From Deinococcus aquaedulcis (GTDB lineage: Bacteria; Deinococcota; Deinococci; Deinococcales; Deinococcaceae), in NCBI RefSeq assembly GCF_019693445.1, contig NZ_JAHRBL010000002.1, positions 248,001 to 312,000 of the forward strand: a stretch of 64,000 nt of DNA. The letters run 5' to 3'. Below the pieces are notes generated by a model. That model searched no databases. It was not told where the DNA came from and saw only the letters and a program-made list of their open reading frames with translations. Of this stretch, positions 9,092-19,815 are shown piece by piece (position 1 is the stretch's first letter; each line of letters starts with the position of its first letter). A program made the position numbers and the translations under genes.

Positions 9092-11128
9092 CTAGGGGCC
9101 CAGGACGGTCAGCCCCAGCAGCGCCGGGTTGGCATTGCCCCCGGCACTCACCAGGGTCACGCGGCGAATGGTCAGGTTCGGCTTCGGGTTCACCCATTCC
9201 AGTACGGGCACGGCCACCGCCAGCCCCTCGCCCGTCACGCCGCTCCAGCCCGGCGCCGGCACCATGCTCGTGGCCGCCGTGTCCGTCCAGGCGCGGATGT
9301 GGCGTCCGTATTCCAGCGGCTGCACAGCGCGGCTGCCGTCCTCGTACTCGATGACATACTCGCCCACCTTCTCGCGGTTCAGGGCGGCGGGCCAGCCGGT
9401 GGTGTGCAGAAAGGCCAGCCCCGTCGCCTTGCGGTTCAGCTCCACCTCCGCGCGCTCCGGCAGCCCCTTTACACTGGCCCGCGAGCCGCGCAGCATCACC
9501 GCGCCCTGCACGTCAAACAGGTACGCCCCCAGCCGCTGCACGCCGCTCCTGAGGTGGCGCAGGTCAATGCCTTCGCCCTTGCCAATCCACCCCGAGCCGT
9601 CGTTGTCGGCCAGTGTGCGCGTGACCAGCGGCGCGAGGTTCACGGTGGCGCCTGCCTGCGCGCGGTAGCTGCCCGGCTGGTACAGGTCGCGGTAGCGCCC
9701 CGCTTCATCGGCCACCGGGGGGGCGGCCGGGTTCCAGAAGGCCCCCGCCGCGCGCACAAAGGCCGCGAGCTGCTCGGCATTGCCGTCCCAGACGCTGGGG
9801 TTGCCAAAGTAACCCGTCCAGCGGGTCTGGATCATGCCGCCGGCGCCCGCCGCCAGGGCCGCCCGCGCGTGGCCCTCGGCGTTGCCACCCTCCCACCAGC
9901 TGGCCCCCAGCACCGGAAAGCCCAGGGCCTGAATACGGGCCAGCATGGGAAAATTCGTGCCCGGCGCATAGTTCCAGTACGCCACCTGCAGGTCCCGGGG
10001 CAGCTGCGCGGGCAGCGTACCGATCACCGCGTCCGCAAAGGCGGTGTCGTGCCAGATCATGCTGTCCACGCCCTGGGCCTTCAGAAAGCCGTGGAGCTTT
10101 TGCACATCGTCCACAAACAGCTTTTCAAAGCCCACTGCCTTGCCGTTCTCGCGGGCCGGAAAGCGGTCGCGGTTGCGCACCTCATCGTGGCCCAGGTGCA
10201 GCCGCCGGGGCCCGAAGACCTCCACGGCCTCTTTCAGCACCGGGAAAATCACCCGGGTGTAGGTCTCGGGGTTCAGGGTGTCGTAGGCCCAGGGGTTCTG
10301 GCTGTCGGGGTCCTGGCGCAGGTCCAGGTTCTTGCCGCCGTAAAACATCCAGCCCACGTGGCTCAGGGTCTCCACCAGCGGAATGACCTCCAGGCCGTGG
10401 CTGCGCGCCAGTTCGGCCACCCGCCGCGCCTCGGCCTTGCTGGCCCCGCCCGGGTGTGCCCAGCCGCCGGCCCGGGCCACGTCCCACTGCACGTAGTTGC
10501 TCATGACCAGCACGGCGTTGTACTTCAGGGCGGCCAGCAGCGGGATCAGGCGGTCATTGACCCCTTTGCTGTACTGGTCGAGGTAAATCATGCCAATGCG
10601 CTGCGCGTGGGTCGGCGCGTCCTGAATGCGGGCGTAGCGCAGCCCGGCCGGGGTCAGCAGCTGCCGCAGCGTCTGGGTGCCCAGGTACGCCCCGGCCGGG
10701 GTGGCGCCCACCACGGCGGCCCCTGCACCGTCTACCCACAGCGCGTAGCCTTCCGGGCCCCTGGGCACCAGCCCCGCCGCCCTGGCCCGCGCCGCCAGTT
10801 CGGGGTCGGCCACGGTGCCAATCACGACCGATGGCCCTGGCCCGGCCGTGTCCGGCAGCGCCTGTCCCAGCCGCGTCTGCCACTCGGCGCGCAGGTCGCG
10901 GGCAGCCCAGCCCAGCTCGGGGGCCGCGCCCACCACCCGCAGGCCCAGTCCGGTCAGCGCCAGCGTGCCCGCCGGAAAGGTGGCCTGCTGCGGCGCGGGA
11001 ACCAGTGCCTGGGCGGGCTGCACCACCCGCGCCTCCGGGGTGGGGGAGAGGGTGACGGGCGCCGCCAGCGCCGGGGCGCCCAGAACCGGGGACCACAGCG
11101 CCGCGCTCCACAGAAGCATCCGTTTCAT
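9092..11128 (-). CDS. secreted beta-N-acetylhexosaminidase, GH20
   Basis: Exported glycoside hydrolase of 678 residues. It has a signal peptide (first about 22 residues), an N-terminal GH20b-like alpha/beta domain (about 40-165), a TIM-barrel catalytic domain (about 170-480) and a beta-rich C-terminal domain. The catalytic Asp-Glu pair is in HLGHDE near residues 311-316. GH20 enzymes remove terminal beta-GlcNAc or GalNAc by substrate-assisted catalysis. ATG at 11128 follows AAAGGAG. It lies downstream of a sugar-binding protein and a secreted unknown on the same strand, with NanE further upstream and NagZ divergent, consistent with amino-sugar scavenging. Confidence 0.88.
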   Translation of the reverse strand: MKRMLLWSAALWSPVLGAPALAAPVTLSPTPEARVVQPAQALVPAPQQATFPAGTLALTGLGLRVVGAAPELGWAARDLRAEWQTRLGQALPDTAGPGPSVVIGTVADPELAARARAAGLVPRGPEGYALWVDGAGAAVVGATPAGAYLGTQTLRQLLTPAGLRYARIQDAPTHAQRIGMIYLDQYSKGVNDRLIPLLAALKYNAVLVMSNYVQWDVARAGGWAHPGGASKAEARRVAELARSHGLEVIPLVETLSHVGWMFYGGKNLDLRQDPDSQNPWAYDTLNPETYTRVIFPVLKEAVEVFGPRRLHLGHDEVRNRDRFPARENGKAVGFEKLFVDDVQKLHGFLKAQGVDSMIWHDTAFADAVIGTLPAQLPRDLQVAYWNYAPGTNFPMLARIQALGFPVLGASWWEGGNAEGHARAALAAGAGGMIQTRWTGYFGNPSVWDGNAEQLAAFVRAAGAFWNPAAPPVADEAGRYRDLYQPGSYRAQAGATVNLAPLVTRTLADNDGSGWIGKGEGIDLRHLRSGVQRLGAYLFDVQGAVMLRGSRASVKGLPERAEVELNRKATGLAFLHTTGWPAALNREKVGEYVIEYEDGSRAVQPLEYGRHIRAWTDTAATSMVPAPGWSGVTGEGLAVAVPVLEWVNPKPNLTIRRVTLVSAGGNANPALLGLTVLGP

Positions 11129-11156
11129 AACCGCTCCTTTCGGGTGGGTGCCGCGC

Positions 11157-11809
11157 TCAGGGGACTGCGGGGCGGCAGGCACCCAGCTCGTGCCACGCCG
11201 CCGCCACGCCGCGTCCGGGCAGGGTCAGCGCCGCCGTGTGGCCAGCCCAGGTGCGCCGCACCGTGACCGTCTGCCCCTGGTGCAGCGCGCCCAGCAGCAC
11301 GGCGCCGTCCGCTGCGGCCAGAGGAAGGAATTCGGGCGTGTCGGCTGGAGGTGTCATGACACTCAGGGCTCGCCACACCCCTCCCACCTGCGCCGCGTAC
11401 CGCACTCCTGCGCCCTGCCCCCGAACCAGCGGCCAGTTCAGCCCCACCCGCGCCCCGCCGCCCGGCAGGCAGGCCACCACCAGATGCGCCTCGCCGATGC
11501 GCGATTCCAGCGGCGCCACGAAAGCAAAGCGTTGATCACCTGTCAGCAGTACCGCCACCCGGGTGCCCGGCCGCACCCGCAGGCTCTGGTCCCAGATGCC
11601 CGGGGTCACCACCGCCGGATCGTGGAGGGGGGCCCCGGGTGGAAACTCGGGCTGGTCGTCCGGGCGCATGGCGGGCCGGTCGGTGGGCATCTCGTAGTCC
11701 CGGAACGGGTCCACGGGTGGAGGCCCGCCGCCACCCGCAAGGACGCCGCTACCCCCGGCCAGCGCGCCCAGGGCCACCAGCAGGGCGGCCCCGCGCCGCA
11801 CGCCACGTC

Positions 11810-11828
<19 letters not shown>
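11157..11828 (-). CDS. secreted protein of unknown function
   Basis: 223 residues with a signal-peptide-like N-terminus (RRGAALLVALGALAGGSGVLA), then a Gly/Pro-rich linker and a proline-rich acidic stretch. A beta-rich body contains two cysteines (VVACLPGGG and ELGACRPAV) that could form a disulfide. No family was recognised. ATG at 11828 overlaps the end of the sugar-binding protein by 19 nt, so the two are translationally linked, and GH20 follows after 28 nt. Its position suggests a surface or periplasmic accessory in amino-sugar uptake; this is inference. Confidence 0.65.
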
Positions 11829-13039
<1,211 letters not shown>

Positions 13040-13093
13040 GTGGACTCCTTGCGCGGGGCAGAAGTGGGGGCGGCTTGGTTGTGGTGTGCCCAG

Positions 13094-13122
13094 ACTGTAG
13101 CGCCCGGCGCGCGCCTTGTCGT
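13094..13122 (-). promoter_or_regulatory. promoter of the sugar-binding protein operon
   Basis: On the minus strand a -35-like ACGACA (13122-13117), a 17-nt spacer and a -10 TACAGT (13099-13094). The -35 matches four of six consensus positions. Confidence 0.5.
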
Positions 13123-13282
13123 TAGGACGTGGCGGTGGTTTCAGATCTTCGGCTGTCCAGGGCGCCTCTGACCTGGCCCCATGTCATGTCCGAAAGCCCG
13201 TTCACTTGCCCTCCCGGGGCGCGGTGGCCGCCTCATGCCCTCCTGGGCATATCCGCTCGGAGGAGCTGTTTGATGGAACGCT

Positions 13283-13969
13283 TCAACCTGAGCCCGGCTC
13301 ACTCAGCGCCTGCGCAAACCAGCGCGTGACATGGTCTGGGCGCGTAATCGCGCTGCCCACCACCACCGCCTGCGCCCCCAGCGCCAGCGCCTGCGCGGCC
13401 AGGGCAGGGCTGTTCAGCCGCCCTTCGGCCACAAAGGGAAGGCCAGCCGCCGCCAGCGCCCGCATCAGGGCGAAATCGGGGTCTGGCCCTGGCGGGCTGT
13501 GGGGGGTGTAGCCGCTCATGGTGGTCCCCACAAGGTCCGCCCCCGCCGCCAGCGCCGCGTGCGCCTCCTGCAGCGTGCTGATGTCGGCCATGGCGAGGCA
13601 CCCGGCCGCGTGCGCCGCGTCCACCAGATCGCCCACCGCCCAGGGCCGGGGCTGGTCAGTGGCATCAAAAGCCACCACATCGGCCCCCGCCGCCGCCACC
13701 GCCGCCACCTCCCCCGGCGTGGCCGTGATGTACACCGGCGAGCCCGGGTGGGCCTGCTTGGTCAGGCCGATGATGGGCACGGCCGTTATTGACCGCACCG
13801 CCGCAATATCCCCGGCGCCCCGCAGCCGCAGCCCCGCCGCGCCGCCCAGCAGCGCCGCTCGGGCCAGCGCCACGATATGGGCCGTCTCACGCAGCGGGCT
13901 GCCCTCGTCGGCCTGCACGCTCACCACCAGCGCACTGCGCCGCGCCGCCCACCGCTGCCCAGGAGTCAC
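13283..13969 (-). CDS. nanE: putative N-acetylmannosamine-6-phosphate 2-epimerase
   Basis: Cytoplasmic TIM-barrel enzyme of 228 residues converting ManNAc-6-P to GlcNAc-6-P. Recognisable NanE features are [13 protein letters not shown] at the N-terminus, [55 protein letters not shown] and [10 protein letters not shown]. The GTG at 13969 gives exactly the family N-terminus, although the frame is open upstream into the divergent nagZ. No sialate lyase or kinase genes lie nearby, so its substrate may come from ManNAc salvage rather than sialic acid. Confidence 0.88.
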   Translation of the reverse strand: MTPGQRWAARRSALVVSVQADEGSPLRETAHIVALARAALLGGAAGLRLRGAGDIAAVRSITAVPIIGLTKQAHPGSPVYITATPGEVAAVAAAGADVVAFDATDQPRPWAVGDLVDAAHAAGCLAMADISTLQEAHAALAAGADLVGTTMSGYTPHSPPGPDPDFALMRALAAAGLPFVAEGRLNSPALAAQALALGAQAVVVGSAITRPDHVTRWFAQALSEPGSG

Positions 13970-14004
13970 GGCGCGCAGTGTACACGCCCGGCCCCCGGCT
14001 GCCG

Positions 14005-14010
14005 TACGCT
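14005..14010 (+). promoter_or_regulatory. leaderless-type -10 box for nagZ-like gene
   Basis: TACGCT lies 7 nt before the GTG start at 14018, in the 48-nt divergent gap with nanE. Confidence 0.45.
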
Positions 14011-14017
14011 GCACACC

Positions 14018-15478
14018 GTGACCCCCTTGCCCCAGCCCGGCGAACTGCTGATGGTGGATATCCCTGGCCCCACCCTGGACGACGACACCGCCGCCCACCT
14101 GCAGCGCCACGGCATCCGCAGCGTGTGCCTGTTTGGCAAGAACGTGCAGAGCGAGCCCCAGTTGCGCGCCCTGTGCGCGGACCTGCGCGCCGTGCTGGGC
14201 GCCGGCGCCCTGATCGCCATTGATCACGAGGGCGGCGCGATTCTGCGCCCGGCGTTCTGGCCCTTTGCCCCGGGGGCCATGACGCTGGGCGCTGCCGACG
14301 CCCCCGCACTGACCGAGGCCGTGAGCGCCGCCCTGGCCCGCCAGCTGCGCCGGGTGGGCGTGAACTGGAACTTTGCCCCGGTATTGGACGTGAACGTGAA
14401 CCCCGCCAACCCGGTGATTGGCGAGCGGGCCTTCGGGGCCGACTCCGCCGCCGTCATCCGGCACGGCCGCGCGGCGCTGCGGGGCCACGCTGAGGCCGGG
14501 GTGGCCGCCTGCGTCAAGCATTTTCCCGGCCACGGCGACACGGTGCTAGACAGCCACCTCGCCCTGCCCACCGTGCCCAAACCCCGCGCCGCGCTGGACG
14601 CCACCGAACTGGCCCCCTTCCGCGCCCTGCTGCCCGAATCCCCGGCGGTGATGACCGCCCACATCGTGTATCCCGCCCTGGACCCCCAGCACCCTGCCAC
14701 CCTGTCGCGGGCGATTCTGACTGATCTGCTGCGCCGCGACTGGGGCTACGAGGGCGTAATCGTCACCGACTCTATGGGCATGCAGGCCATCGACGGCCAC
14801 TACGGGCGCGGCGAGGCGGCGGTGCTGGCCCTGGGCGCCGGGGCCGATCTGGTGATGGCCCTGGGCCGCCGCGAGGCGCAGGACGCCACCCTGGTCGCCG
14901 TGGCCGAGGCCCTGGCGACGGGTCGCCTGGACCCCGCGCAGATGAGCGCCAGCCTGGGCCGCCTGCGCGCCCTGGCCCAGACGTTTCCCGCCCAGGTGGC
15001 CCACACCCCCGACCCCGGTGCCGATGAGGCCCTGTTTGCCCAAGCCTGGGCCGCTGGCCTGACCGCCTACCGCACGCCCCAGGCCCCCCCGCCCGGCTCG
15101 CACATCCTGTTGGTGGCGTGGCGCGCCCCCGAGCGTCACAACGTCAGCGAGGCCGGCGCCGACGCCGAGACCCTGGCCCGCGAACTGGGCACCGTCTACG
15201 ACGTGCAACTCCACCCCTTCGAGCGCCCCGAAACGCTGGACTGGCCGGCCCTGCGCGCCCACGGAAAGCCCATCATTCTGGCGACCACCGCCCGCCACCG
15301 CGCCCCGGCCCTGCAGGGCGCCCAGCCGGACCTGCACCTCGCCCTGTACAACCCCTACGCCGCCCTGGATGTGGACGCCCCGGCCCTGATCACTTACGGC
15401 TTTCGCCCCGAAGCCCGCCGGTCCGTGCTGGCGTGGCTGCGCGGCGAGCAGACCGCTGACGGAACGGCACCGTTCTGA
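14018..15478 (+). CDS. nagZ: beta-N-acetylhexosaminidase, GH3 (NagZ-like)
   Basis: 486 residues with a GH3 N-terminal barrel (about 1-330) plus an extra C-terminal domain of about 150 residues, longer than compact NagZ enzymes. Signatures are FGKNVQ, AIDHEGG, the NagZ catalytic loop KHFPGHGDT at about 167-175 (with the acid/base histidine) and the nucleophile Asp in VTDSMGM near 251. There is no signal peptide, so it probably acts in the cytoplasm on GlcNAc-anhydroMurNAc fragments in cell-wall recycling. The GTG at 14018 is supported by an upstream -10 box and the divergent layout with nanE. Confidence 0.88.
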   Translation: MTPLPQPGELLMVDIPGPTLDDDTAAHLQRHGIRSVCLFGKNVQSEPQLRALCADLRAVLGAGALIAIDHEGGAILRPAFWPFAPGAMTLGAADAPALTEAVSAALARQLRRVGVNWNFAPVLDVNVNPANPVIGERAFGADSAAVIRHGRAALRGHAEAGVAACVKHFPGHGDTVLDSHLALPTVPKPRAALDATELAPFRALLPESPAVMTAHIVYPALDPQHPATLSRAILTDLLRRDWGYEGVIVTDSMGMQAIDGHYGRGEAAVLALGAGADLVMALGRREAQDATLVAVAEALATGRLDPAQMSASLGRLRALAQTFPAQVAHTPDPGADEALFAQAWAAGLTAYRTPQAPPPGSHILLVAWRAPERHNVSEAGADAETLARELGTVYDVQLHPFERPETLDWPALRAHGKPIILATTARHRAPALQGAQPDLHLALYNPYAALDVDAPALITYGFRPEARRSVLAWLRGEQTADGTAPF

Positions 15479-15829
15479 CCGGGAAAAGAGTGGCGTGCCC
15501 GGTCTGGAGATCAACCGCCCACGCGGTTCCTGAGTTCGTTCGTTTTCCACTGGCTCAGGCCTCAAGGCTTGTAACAGTGCGGCCAGGCCCAACAGGTCAG
15601 CTAGGGTGACCCGATGAACGCGGCGCTTCCGCCGTTCCCCCTTGGGAAGGACTCGGAGCACTGTGCCGCAGAGCAGAGGTTGAGAGGGGCCATGCATCCC
15701 AGACGACGTTTTCCTAACCGCCGCGTCACTGGCTTTGCACACCGCCCGAACCATTGCGAGTGCCCCTGAGCCGCGCCCGACGTGAAGGCGCCCTTCTGCC
15801 CCGTTCACGTCCCGCTCCCACCTGTCACC
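15479..15829. other. non-coding stretch, nothing recognised
   Basis: About 350 nt between nagZ and a small gene. No frame has a credible start, ribosome site or family resemblance. Part of the stretch is lower in GC than the neighbouring genes (around 15525-15560). Confidence 0.4.
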
Positions 15830-15835
15830 TACCCT
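15830..15835 (+). promoter_or_regulatory. leaderless-type -10 box
   Basis: TACCCT lies 6 nt before the ATG at 15842. It is the main support for that small gene's start. Confidence 0.5.
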
Positions 15836-15841
15836 CGCCCC

Positions 15842-16051
15842 ATGAAGATTTCACGGTTCATGCCCCTGGAGCCCATTCTGGCCCGCATGGGCGCCCAGAC
15901 CACCACCGACCGCGAGGCCCTGATCATGCGCGACCTCCTGAGCGACGCCCACGACGGCCACGCCCTGGACGACCTGCCGGAAGAGGAGTGGTTGCGCCTG
16001 ATGGGCCTGATGGAGCAGCGCAAGCTCCAGGCCGACCCCGGAATGCGCTAA
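15842..16051 (+). CDS. small hypothetical protein
   Basis: 69 residues, MKISRFMPLEPILARMG... followed by an acidic helical tail (ALDDLPEEEWLRLMGLMEQRKLQADPGMR). It is predicted soluble and mostly helical, with no cysteines and no signal peptide. No family was recognised. ATG at 15842 is supported by TACCCT 6 nt upstream, and a bidirectional hairpin follows the stop. Codon use matches the neighbouring genes, so it is probably real. Confidence 0.6.
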   Translation: MKISRFMPLEPILARMGAQTTTDREALIMRDLLSDAHDGHALDDLPEEEWLRLMGLMEQRKLQADPGMR

Positions 16052-16071
16052 CGGCTGAAAAGTAACGGAGG

Positions 16072-16099
16072 GGGCGGCAGAGTTGGTTCTCTACCGCCC
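16072..16099. terminator. hairpin between convergent genes
   Basis: GGGCGGCAGAG pairs with CTCTACCGCCC (one G-U type pair) across a 6-nt loop. It abuts the stop of the minus-strand dehydrogenase and could serve both genes. Confidence 0.5.
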
Positions 16100-16984
16100 T
16101 TACTTCAATTCCAGGCCGTTCATCGCCTCAATCAGCTTCAGCGCAGCCGTGTGGTCGGCGTCTGGGCCCACCACGCCGGCCGCGCCGCGCACCAGGGCCG
16201 CCACCTGCGCCAGCACGGGCGCGCTGCCCTTCACCGCCCCCGTCAGCTCGGCGGCGATCCCGGCGTCCTTGGCGAGCAGCCCCAGGGCAAAGGTGGCGGG
16301 AAACTCGCGCGTCAGCACCCGCTGGCCGATCAGGTTCTCAGTGGCGTTGCTGCGCCCGCTGCTGGCGTTGATCACGCCCAGGGCCGCGCCCAGGTCCACC
16401 CCCGCGCGCCCCAGCACCGCCAGCCCCTCGCCCGCCGCCCACAGGTTCACGGCCAGCAGGGCGTTGTTCACCGCCTTCACCGCGAAACCCGCGCCGCTGC
16501 CGCCCACATGCACCACCTTGCCCGCAAAGGCCAGCTCCGGCACCACACGCTGCAGGGCCGCCTCGTCCCCGCCCACCATGACCGTCAGGGTGCCGGCCTG
16601 CGCGCCGGTTGTGCCGCCGCTCACCGGGGCGTCCAGAAAGGTTACGCCGCGTTCGGCCAGGGCCGCCGCCTGCCGCCGCGCGGCCTCCGGGTGCCCGCTG
16701 GTGCAGTCCACCCACACGGTGCCGGGCCGCAACCTGGGGGCCAGCGTGGTCAGCACCTCGTCCACCTCGGCGCTGGTGGGCAGGCAGGTCAGCACCACGT
16801 CGGCCTGGGCGGCTCCGTCCAGGTCCACCGCCTCGCTGCCGTGCTGCGCCGCGTGCGCCGCCGCCCGCGCGGCCGTACGGTTCCACACCAGCGCGCGGCC
16901 CCCCTGCGCCGCCGCCCGCCGCGCCAGATGCGCCGCCATAGGAAATCCCATCGCGCCCAGTCCCAGAAATGCCGTGGTGGTCAT
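16100..16984 (-). CDS. NAD(P)-dependent beta-hydroxyacid dehydrogenase (HIBADH family)
   Basis: Cytoplasmic oxidoreductase of 294 residues in the 3-hydroxyisobutyrate/tartronate-semialdehyde reductase family. It starts with the Rossmann fingerprint [18 protein letters not shown], has [14 protein letters not shown] and [23 protein letters not shown] (substrate loop), and the catalytic lysine region [27 protein letters not shown] near residue 170. The exact hydroxyacid is not predictable. ATG at 16984 is preceded by TAGCCT at 6 nt. Confidence 0.85.
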   Translation of the reverse strand: MTTTAFLGLGAMGFPMAAHLARRAAAQGGRALVWNRTAARAAAHAAQHGSEAVDLDGAAQADVVLTCLPTSAEVDEVLTTLAPRLRPGTVWVDCTSGHPEAARRQAAALAERGVTFLDAPVSGGTTGAQAGTLTVMVGGDEAALQRVVPELAFAGKVVHVGGSGAGFAVKAVNNALLAVNLWAAGEGLAVLGRAGVDLGAALGVINASSGRSNATENLIGQRVLTREFPATFALGLLAKDAGIAAELTGAVKGSAPVLAQVAALVRGAAGVVGPDADHTAALKLIEAMNGLELK

Positions 16985-16990
16985 GCCCGC

Positions 16991-16996
16991 AGGCTA
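16991..16996 (-). promoter_or_regulatory. leaderless-type -10 box
   Basis: Minus-strand TAGCCT lies 6 nt before the dehydrogenase ATG at 16984. Confidence 0.5.
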
Positions 16997-17043
16997 GTGC
17001 ATGAACCGGCCACCAGCTTCACCGCTGCCCAGCGCCTTGGCGC

Positions 17044-17589
17044 TCACCCCTGCTGGTCGGGCAGCTGCCACTCGCTGGCCCGCGCCCCAAAGCGCTCGCG
17101 CAGAAAGCGCCCCTGGGTCAGCAGGCGGTCGGCGGCGGCGTGGTCGCGCCGGACCGCCTCGCGCACGCCGTCGTCCAGCAGGGTCAGCTGCTCCTGCAGC
17201 AGCACCTCGGCCGGCTGCCCCTGGCGCAGCAGTACCCCCCGGGCCTCCGGGGTCAGCTGCAGGTAGGCGAGCAGGGTTTCGGGCAGGTAGTCCGCGCGCG
17301 TCTGCGTCAGCAGGAACGTGGTGCGGGCGTCGTTGTCATCATGGGCCAGGGCGTCAGCCACGCGGCACAGCAGCGACCATACCTGGGCGCGGGCCGGCTC
17401 GGGCAGCCGCAGCGCCAGCGTCTCGGCAGCGTCGGGGATGGGGGCAGGCAGGGCGGGGGCCGCTGCCGGCTCTGGCAGGGCCGGGCGGCCCCCCGGCGGC
17501 AGCGCCCGGCCGCGCTTCGTGGTGTTGTCCACGTACACGATGCCGATGATCCCGGCAAAAATCACCATCAGAATCAGCACGGCGGTCAT
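17044..17589 (-). CDS. single-pass membrane protein next to SPFH gene
   Basis: 181 residues. The first about 20 residues (VLILMVIFAGIIGIVYV) form a transmembrane anchor, followed by a Pro/Ala-rich linker and a mostly helical soluble domain with many Leu/Arg/Asp residues. It has no NfeD-like OB domain. It starts 4 nt after the SPFH gene stop on the same strand, so the two are an operon, and it may be the partner of that protein. No family was recognised. Confidence 0.7.
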   Translation of the reverse strand: MTAVLILMVIFAGIIGIVYVDNTTKRGRALPPGGRPALPEPAAAPALPAPIPDAAETLALRLPEPARAQVWSLLCRVADALAHDDNDARTTFLLTQTRADYLPETLLAYLQLTPEARGVLLRQGQPAEVLLQEQLTLLDDGVREAVRRDHAAADRLLTQGRFLRERFGARASEWQLPDQQG

Positions 17590-17593
17590 GGGC

Positions 17594-18526
17594 TCAGTTG
17601 CCGCTCTTCGGCTTGGTCAGGTTCGCCACGTCCAGCAGGAAGTTGCCTTCGCTGGGCAGCATCACGGTCTGGATACCGGGGGCCAGCTTCTCGGCCACCG
17701 TCAGCTGAATCAGCTGCGGATTCTCGCGCAGGGCCCGGCCGCGCAGCGACAGCGCCTCGGCCTCGCCGCGCGCCTTGGCCACCGACGCCTTGGCCGCGCC
17801 CTCGGCCTCCACCACCGCGCGCTGGGCGCTGATGTTGGCCTGCTGCAGCCGGTTTTTCTCCACCGCCACCTGCTGCTCGGCTGCCTGTTTCTGCTCAATG
17901 GCCTTGGCGATGCTGTCGGGAATGCGCAGTTCGCGCAGCAGCACGCTGTCGAGCACCAGATTGTTGCGCTCGAAGACCTGCCGCAGCGCGCCGGTGATGC
18001 TGGCCTCCACTGCCCGGCGCTCGGTGCTGATGATGTCCGCCGCGCTGAACTGGCCAATCGAGTCGCGCACCTTACTGCGCACCTGCGGCCGAATCACGGT
18101 CTGCAGGTAGTTGCGCCCCAGTTCCTTGTGCAGAATCGCTGCCTTGGCCCGGTCAATGCGGAACTGCACCGTCACGTCCGCCGTGATGTCCAGCCCCTCC
18201 TTACTGCGGGCGCGGATGGCCCCTTCGTCACCGTCGCTCACCGTGTGGGCCAGCGTGACTTCCTGCAGGCGCGCGTCGTAGAGGTTCACCCGGTCCACGA
18301 ACGGCACCAGAAAGTGAATCCCTTCCTGCAGCACGCCGCCCTTGACCCCGCTCAGGGCACTGAACACCACGCCCACGTAGCCTGCCGGAATCACCTTGAC
18401 GCTCTGGCCCACCAGCAGCGCGGCCAGCAGCAGGCCCCCCACGGTCAGTGCCACCCCCCGTTTGGGCGGCTTGAGCTGCAGCGGCGTCCCTGTGCCCACC
18501 TTTCCCTTCACTCCATTGTCCGTCAT
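17594..18526 (-). CDS. prohibitin/HflC-type SPFH domain protein
   Basis: 310 residues: a cytoplasmic N-tail, a membrane helix (about 27-45, VALTVGGLLLAALLVGQSV), an SPFH/band-7 domain (IPAGYVGVVFSALSGVKGGVLQEGIHFLVPFVDRVNLYD...), and a long coiled coil rich in Ala/Glu/Gln (about 200-270). VQFRIDRAKA and RPQVRSKVRDSIGQFSA are prohibitin-like. Such proteins form large membrane rings that organise microdomains or control FtsH-type proteases. TAGCAT 5 nt before ATG 18526 suggests a leaderless start. A small membrane protein follows in the operon. Confidence 0.88.
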   Translation of the reverse strand: MTDNGVKGKVGTGTPLQLKPPKRGVALTVGGLLLAALLVGQSVKVIPAGYVGVVFSALSGVKGGVLQEGIHFLVPFVDRVNLYDARLQEVTLAHTVSDGDEGAIRARSKEGLDITADVTVQFRIDRAKAAILHKELGRNYLQTVIRPQVRSKVRDSIGQFSAADIISTERRAVEASITGALRQVFERNNLVLDSVLLRELRIPDSIAKAIEQKQAAEQQVAVEKNRLQQANISAQRAVVEAEGAAKASVAKARGEAEALSLRGRALRENPQLIQLTVAEKLAPGIQTVMLPSEGNFLLDVANLTKPKSGN

Positions 18527-18531
18527 GACCC

Positions 18532-18537
18532 ATGCTA
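18532..18537 (-). promoter_or_regulatory. leaderless-type -10 box for SPFH gene
   Basis: Minus-strand TAGCAT lies 5 nt before the ATG at 18526. Confidence 0.45.
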
Positions 18538-18945
18538 CGGGGCGGCGCGGGCGCCCGTTCCCGCCTCAGCCGCTTCGGCCTCGCGCAGGTAGAACCACTG
18601 CCCGCTCTCCTGCCGGAACACGCTGCGCTCGCGGAAGCTGTAGCGCTCGCCGTCCGGCAGTTTCAGCTGCGCCGTGAATTCCACCTCGTCGCCCGCCGCG
18701 CGGTGAACGCGCAGGCCCACGTAGCGGGTGCCCGGCTGCAGGCTCAGGCTTTCGGGGCGGGTCTCCGAGTGCCACGTGCGCAACACATAGCCGGCGTCCC
18801 CCAGCGCGTAGGCGCAGTAGCGCGAGCGCATCAGCGCTTCCGGGCTCTGGGCCGCCGCGCCCGCGTGCAGCGGCGAGCAGCAGTGGGCGTAACTGCGCCC
18901 AGACCCACACGGGCACGATTTGAACGGGGGATAGGCCAGCGCCAT
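18535..18945 (-). CDS. YchJ-family protein with SEC-C zinc motif
   Basis: 136 residues. The N-terminal SEC-C motif CPCGSGRSYAHCC (about residues 11-23) binds zinc, and the rest is the NTF2-like YchJ domain with EALMRSRYCAYALGD and YVGLRVHRA. This matches the UPF0225/YchJ family, whose function is unknown. The gene stops just before the SPFH gene on the same strand. ATG at 18945 is preceded by TAGGGT at 6 nt, so it likely has its own leaderless promoter. Confidence 0.85.
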   Translation of the reverse strand: MALAYPPFKSCPCGSGRSYAHCCSPLHAGAAAQSPEALMRSRYCAYALGDAGYVLRTWHSETRPESLSLQPGTRYVGLRVHRAAGDEVEFTAQLKLPDGERYSFRERSVFRQESGQWFYLREAEAAEAGTGARAAP

Positions 18946-18951
18946 GCGCCC

Positions 18952-18957
18952 ACCCTA
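18952..18957 (-). promoter_or_regulatory. leaderless-type -10 box for YchJ gene
   Basis: Minus-strand TAGGGT lies 6 nt before the ATG at 18945. Confidence 0.5.
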
Positions 18958-18997
18958 GAGCATTTGCCCCCCGCCTGCGGCCCGGCGCGCCGCGCGG

Positions 18998-19003
18998 CAT
19001 AAT
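18998..19003 (+). promoter_or_regulatory. -10 box for TrmH-family gene
   Basis: CATAAT (one mismatch from TATAAT) lies 8 nt before the ATG at 19012. Confidence 0.4.
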
Positions 19004-19011
19004 CAGAACCC

Positions 19012-19815
19012 ATGACCGCGCCCGCACCCATCACGTCCCTGCAAAATCCGCAGATCAAGCGGCTTGTGCGCCTGCGCGAGCGGCGCGAACGCGAGCGCAG
19101 CGGCACCATCCTGATTGAAGGCGCGCGCGAACTGGCCCGGGCCCTGCAGGCCGGCGTGCGCCCCGAAAGTGTGTTTTCCTGCCCCGCCCTGCACAGCCCC
19201 GAAGCCGCCGCGCTGGCCCCCGCCCTGGGCCCGGTCACCGAACTGAGCCGCGCCGCCTTTGACAAGGTGAGTGGCCGCGAGAACCCCGACGGCCTGCTGG
19301 CCCTGGCCCCCACGCCGCACCCCATCCTGCCCGAACCCGGGCCGCAGGCGGTGACGGTGGTCTTACACGGCCTGGAAAAACCTGGCAACGTGGGCGCCAT
19401 CCTGCGCAGCGCCGACGCCGCCGGGGCCCACAGCGTGCTGGTGCTGGGCCGGGGCGCCGATCCCTACGGCCCCAACGTGATCCGCGCCTCGCAGGGCAGC
19501 GTGTTTGCCCTGCCGGTGGCGGTGCTGGATGAAGCAGACGCCCTCGCGTGGCTCTCGGCGCGCGGCTTTACCACCTTCGCCTGCACCCCCGACGCCCCGC
19601 GCACCTACTGGGACGCGCCCCTGACCGGCCGCGTGGCCCTGCTGCTGGGCACCGAGCACGAGGGCCTGCCTGAAGCGTGGCGCCGCGCCGACCACGCCCT
19701 GAGCATTCCCATGCAGGGCCGAGGCGCCGATTCCCTGAATGTCGCCACCGCCGCTGCCCTGATGCTGTACGAATGCGCCCGCCAGCGCCGCACCCCGCAA
19801 CAGGAGGCCGTATGA
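19012..19815 (+). CDS. TrmH-family 2'-O-ribose RNA methyltransferase
   Basis: SPOUT-class methyltransferase of 267 residues. The N-terminal substrate-binding domain includes [23 protein letters not shown] and [13 protein letters not shown]. The C-terminal SpoU domain has the three motifs: [29 protein letters not shown] and [23 protein letters not shown], which form the trefoil-knot S-adenosylmethionine site. The target is probably 23S rRNA ribose or another stable RNA. The end overlaps the next gene by ATGA. Confidence 0.9.
   Translation: MTAPAPITSLQNPQIKRLVRLRERRERERSGTILIEGARELARALQAGVRPESVFSCPALHSPEAAALAPALGPVTELSRAAFDKVSGRENPDGLLALAPTPHPILPEPGPQAVTVVLHGLEKPGNVGAILRSADAAGAHSVLVLGRGADPYGPNVIRASQGSVFALPVAVLDEADALAWLSARGFTTFACTPDAPRTYWDAPLTGRVALLLGTEHEGLPEAWRRADHALSIPMQGRGADSLNVATAAALMLYECARQRRTPQQEAV

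Noticed and set aside
15479..15829. Remnant of a transposase on the minus strand
   Set aside because: A minus frame ending in Leu-rich sequence was considered, but no DDE residues, inverted ends or target duplication could be seen.
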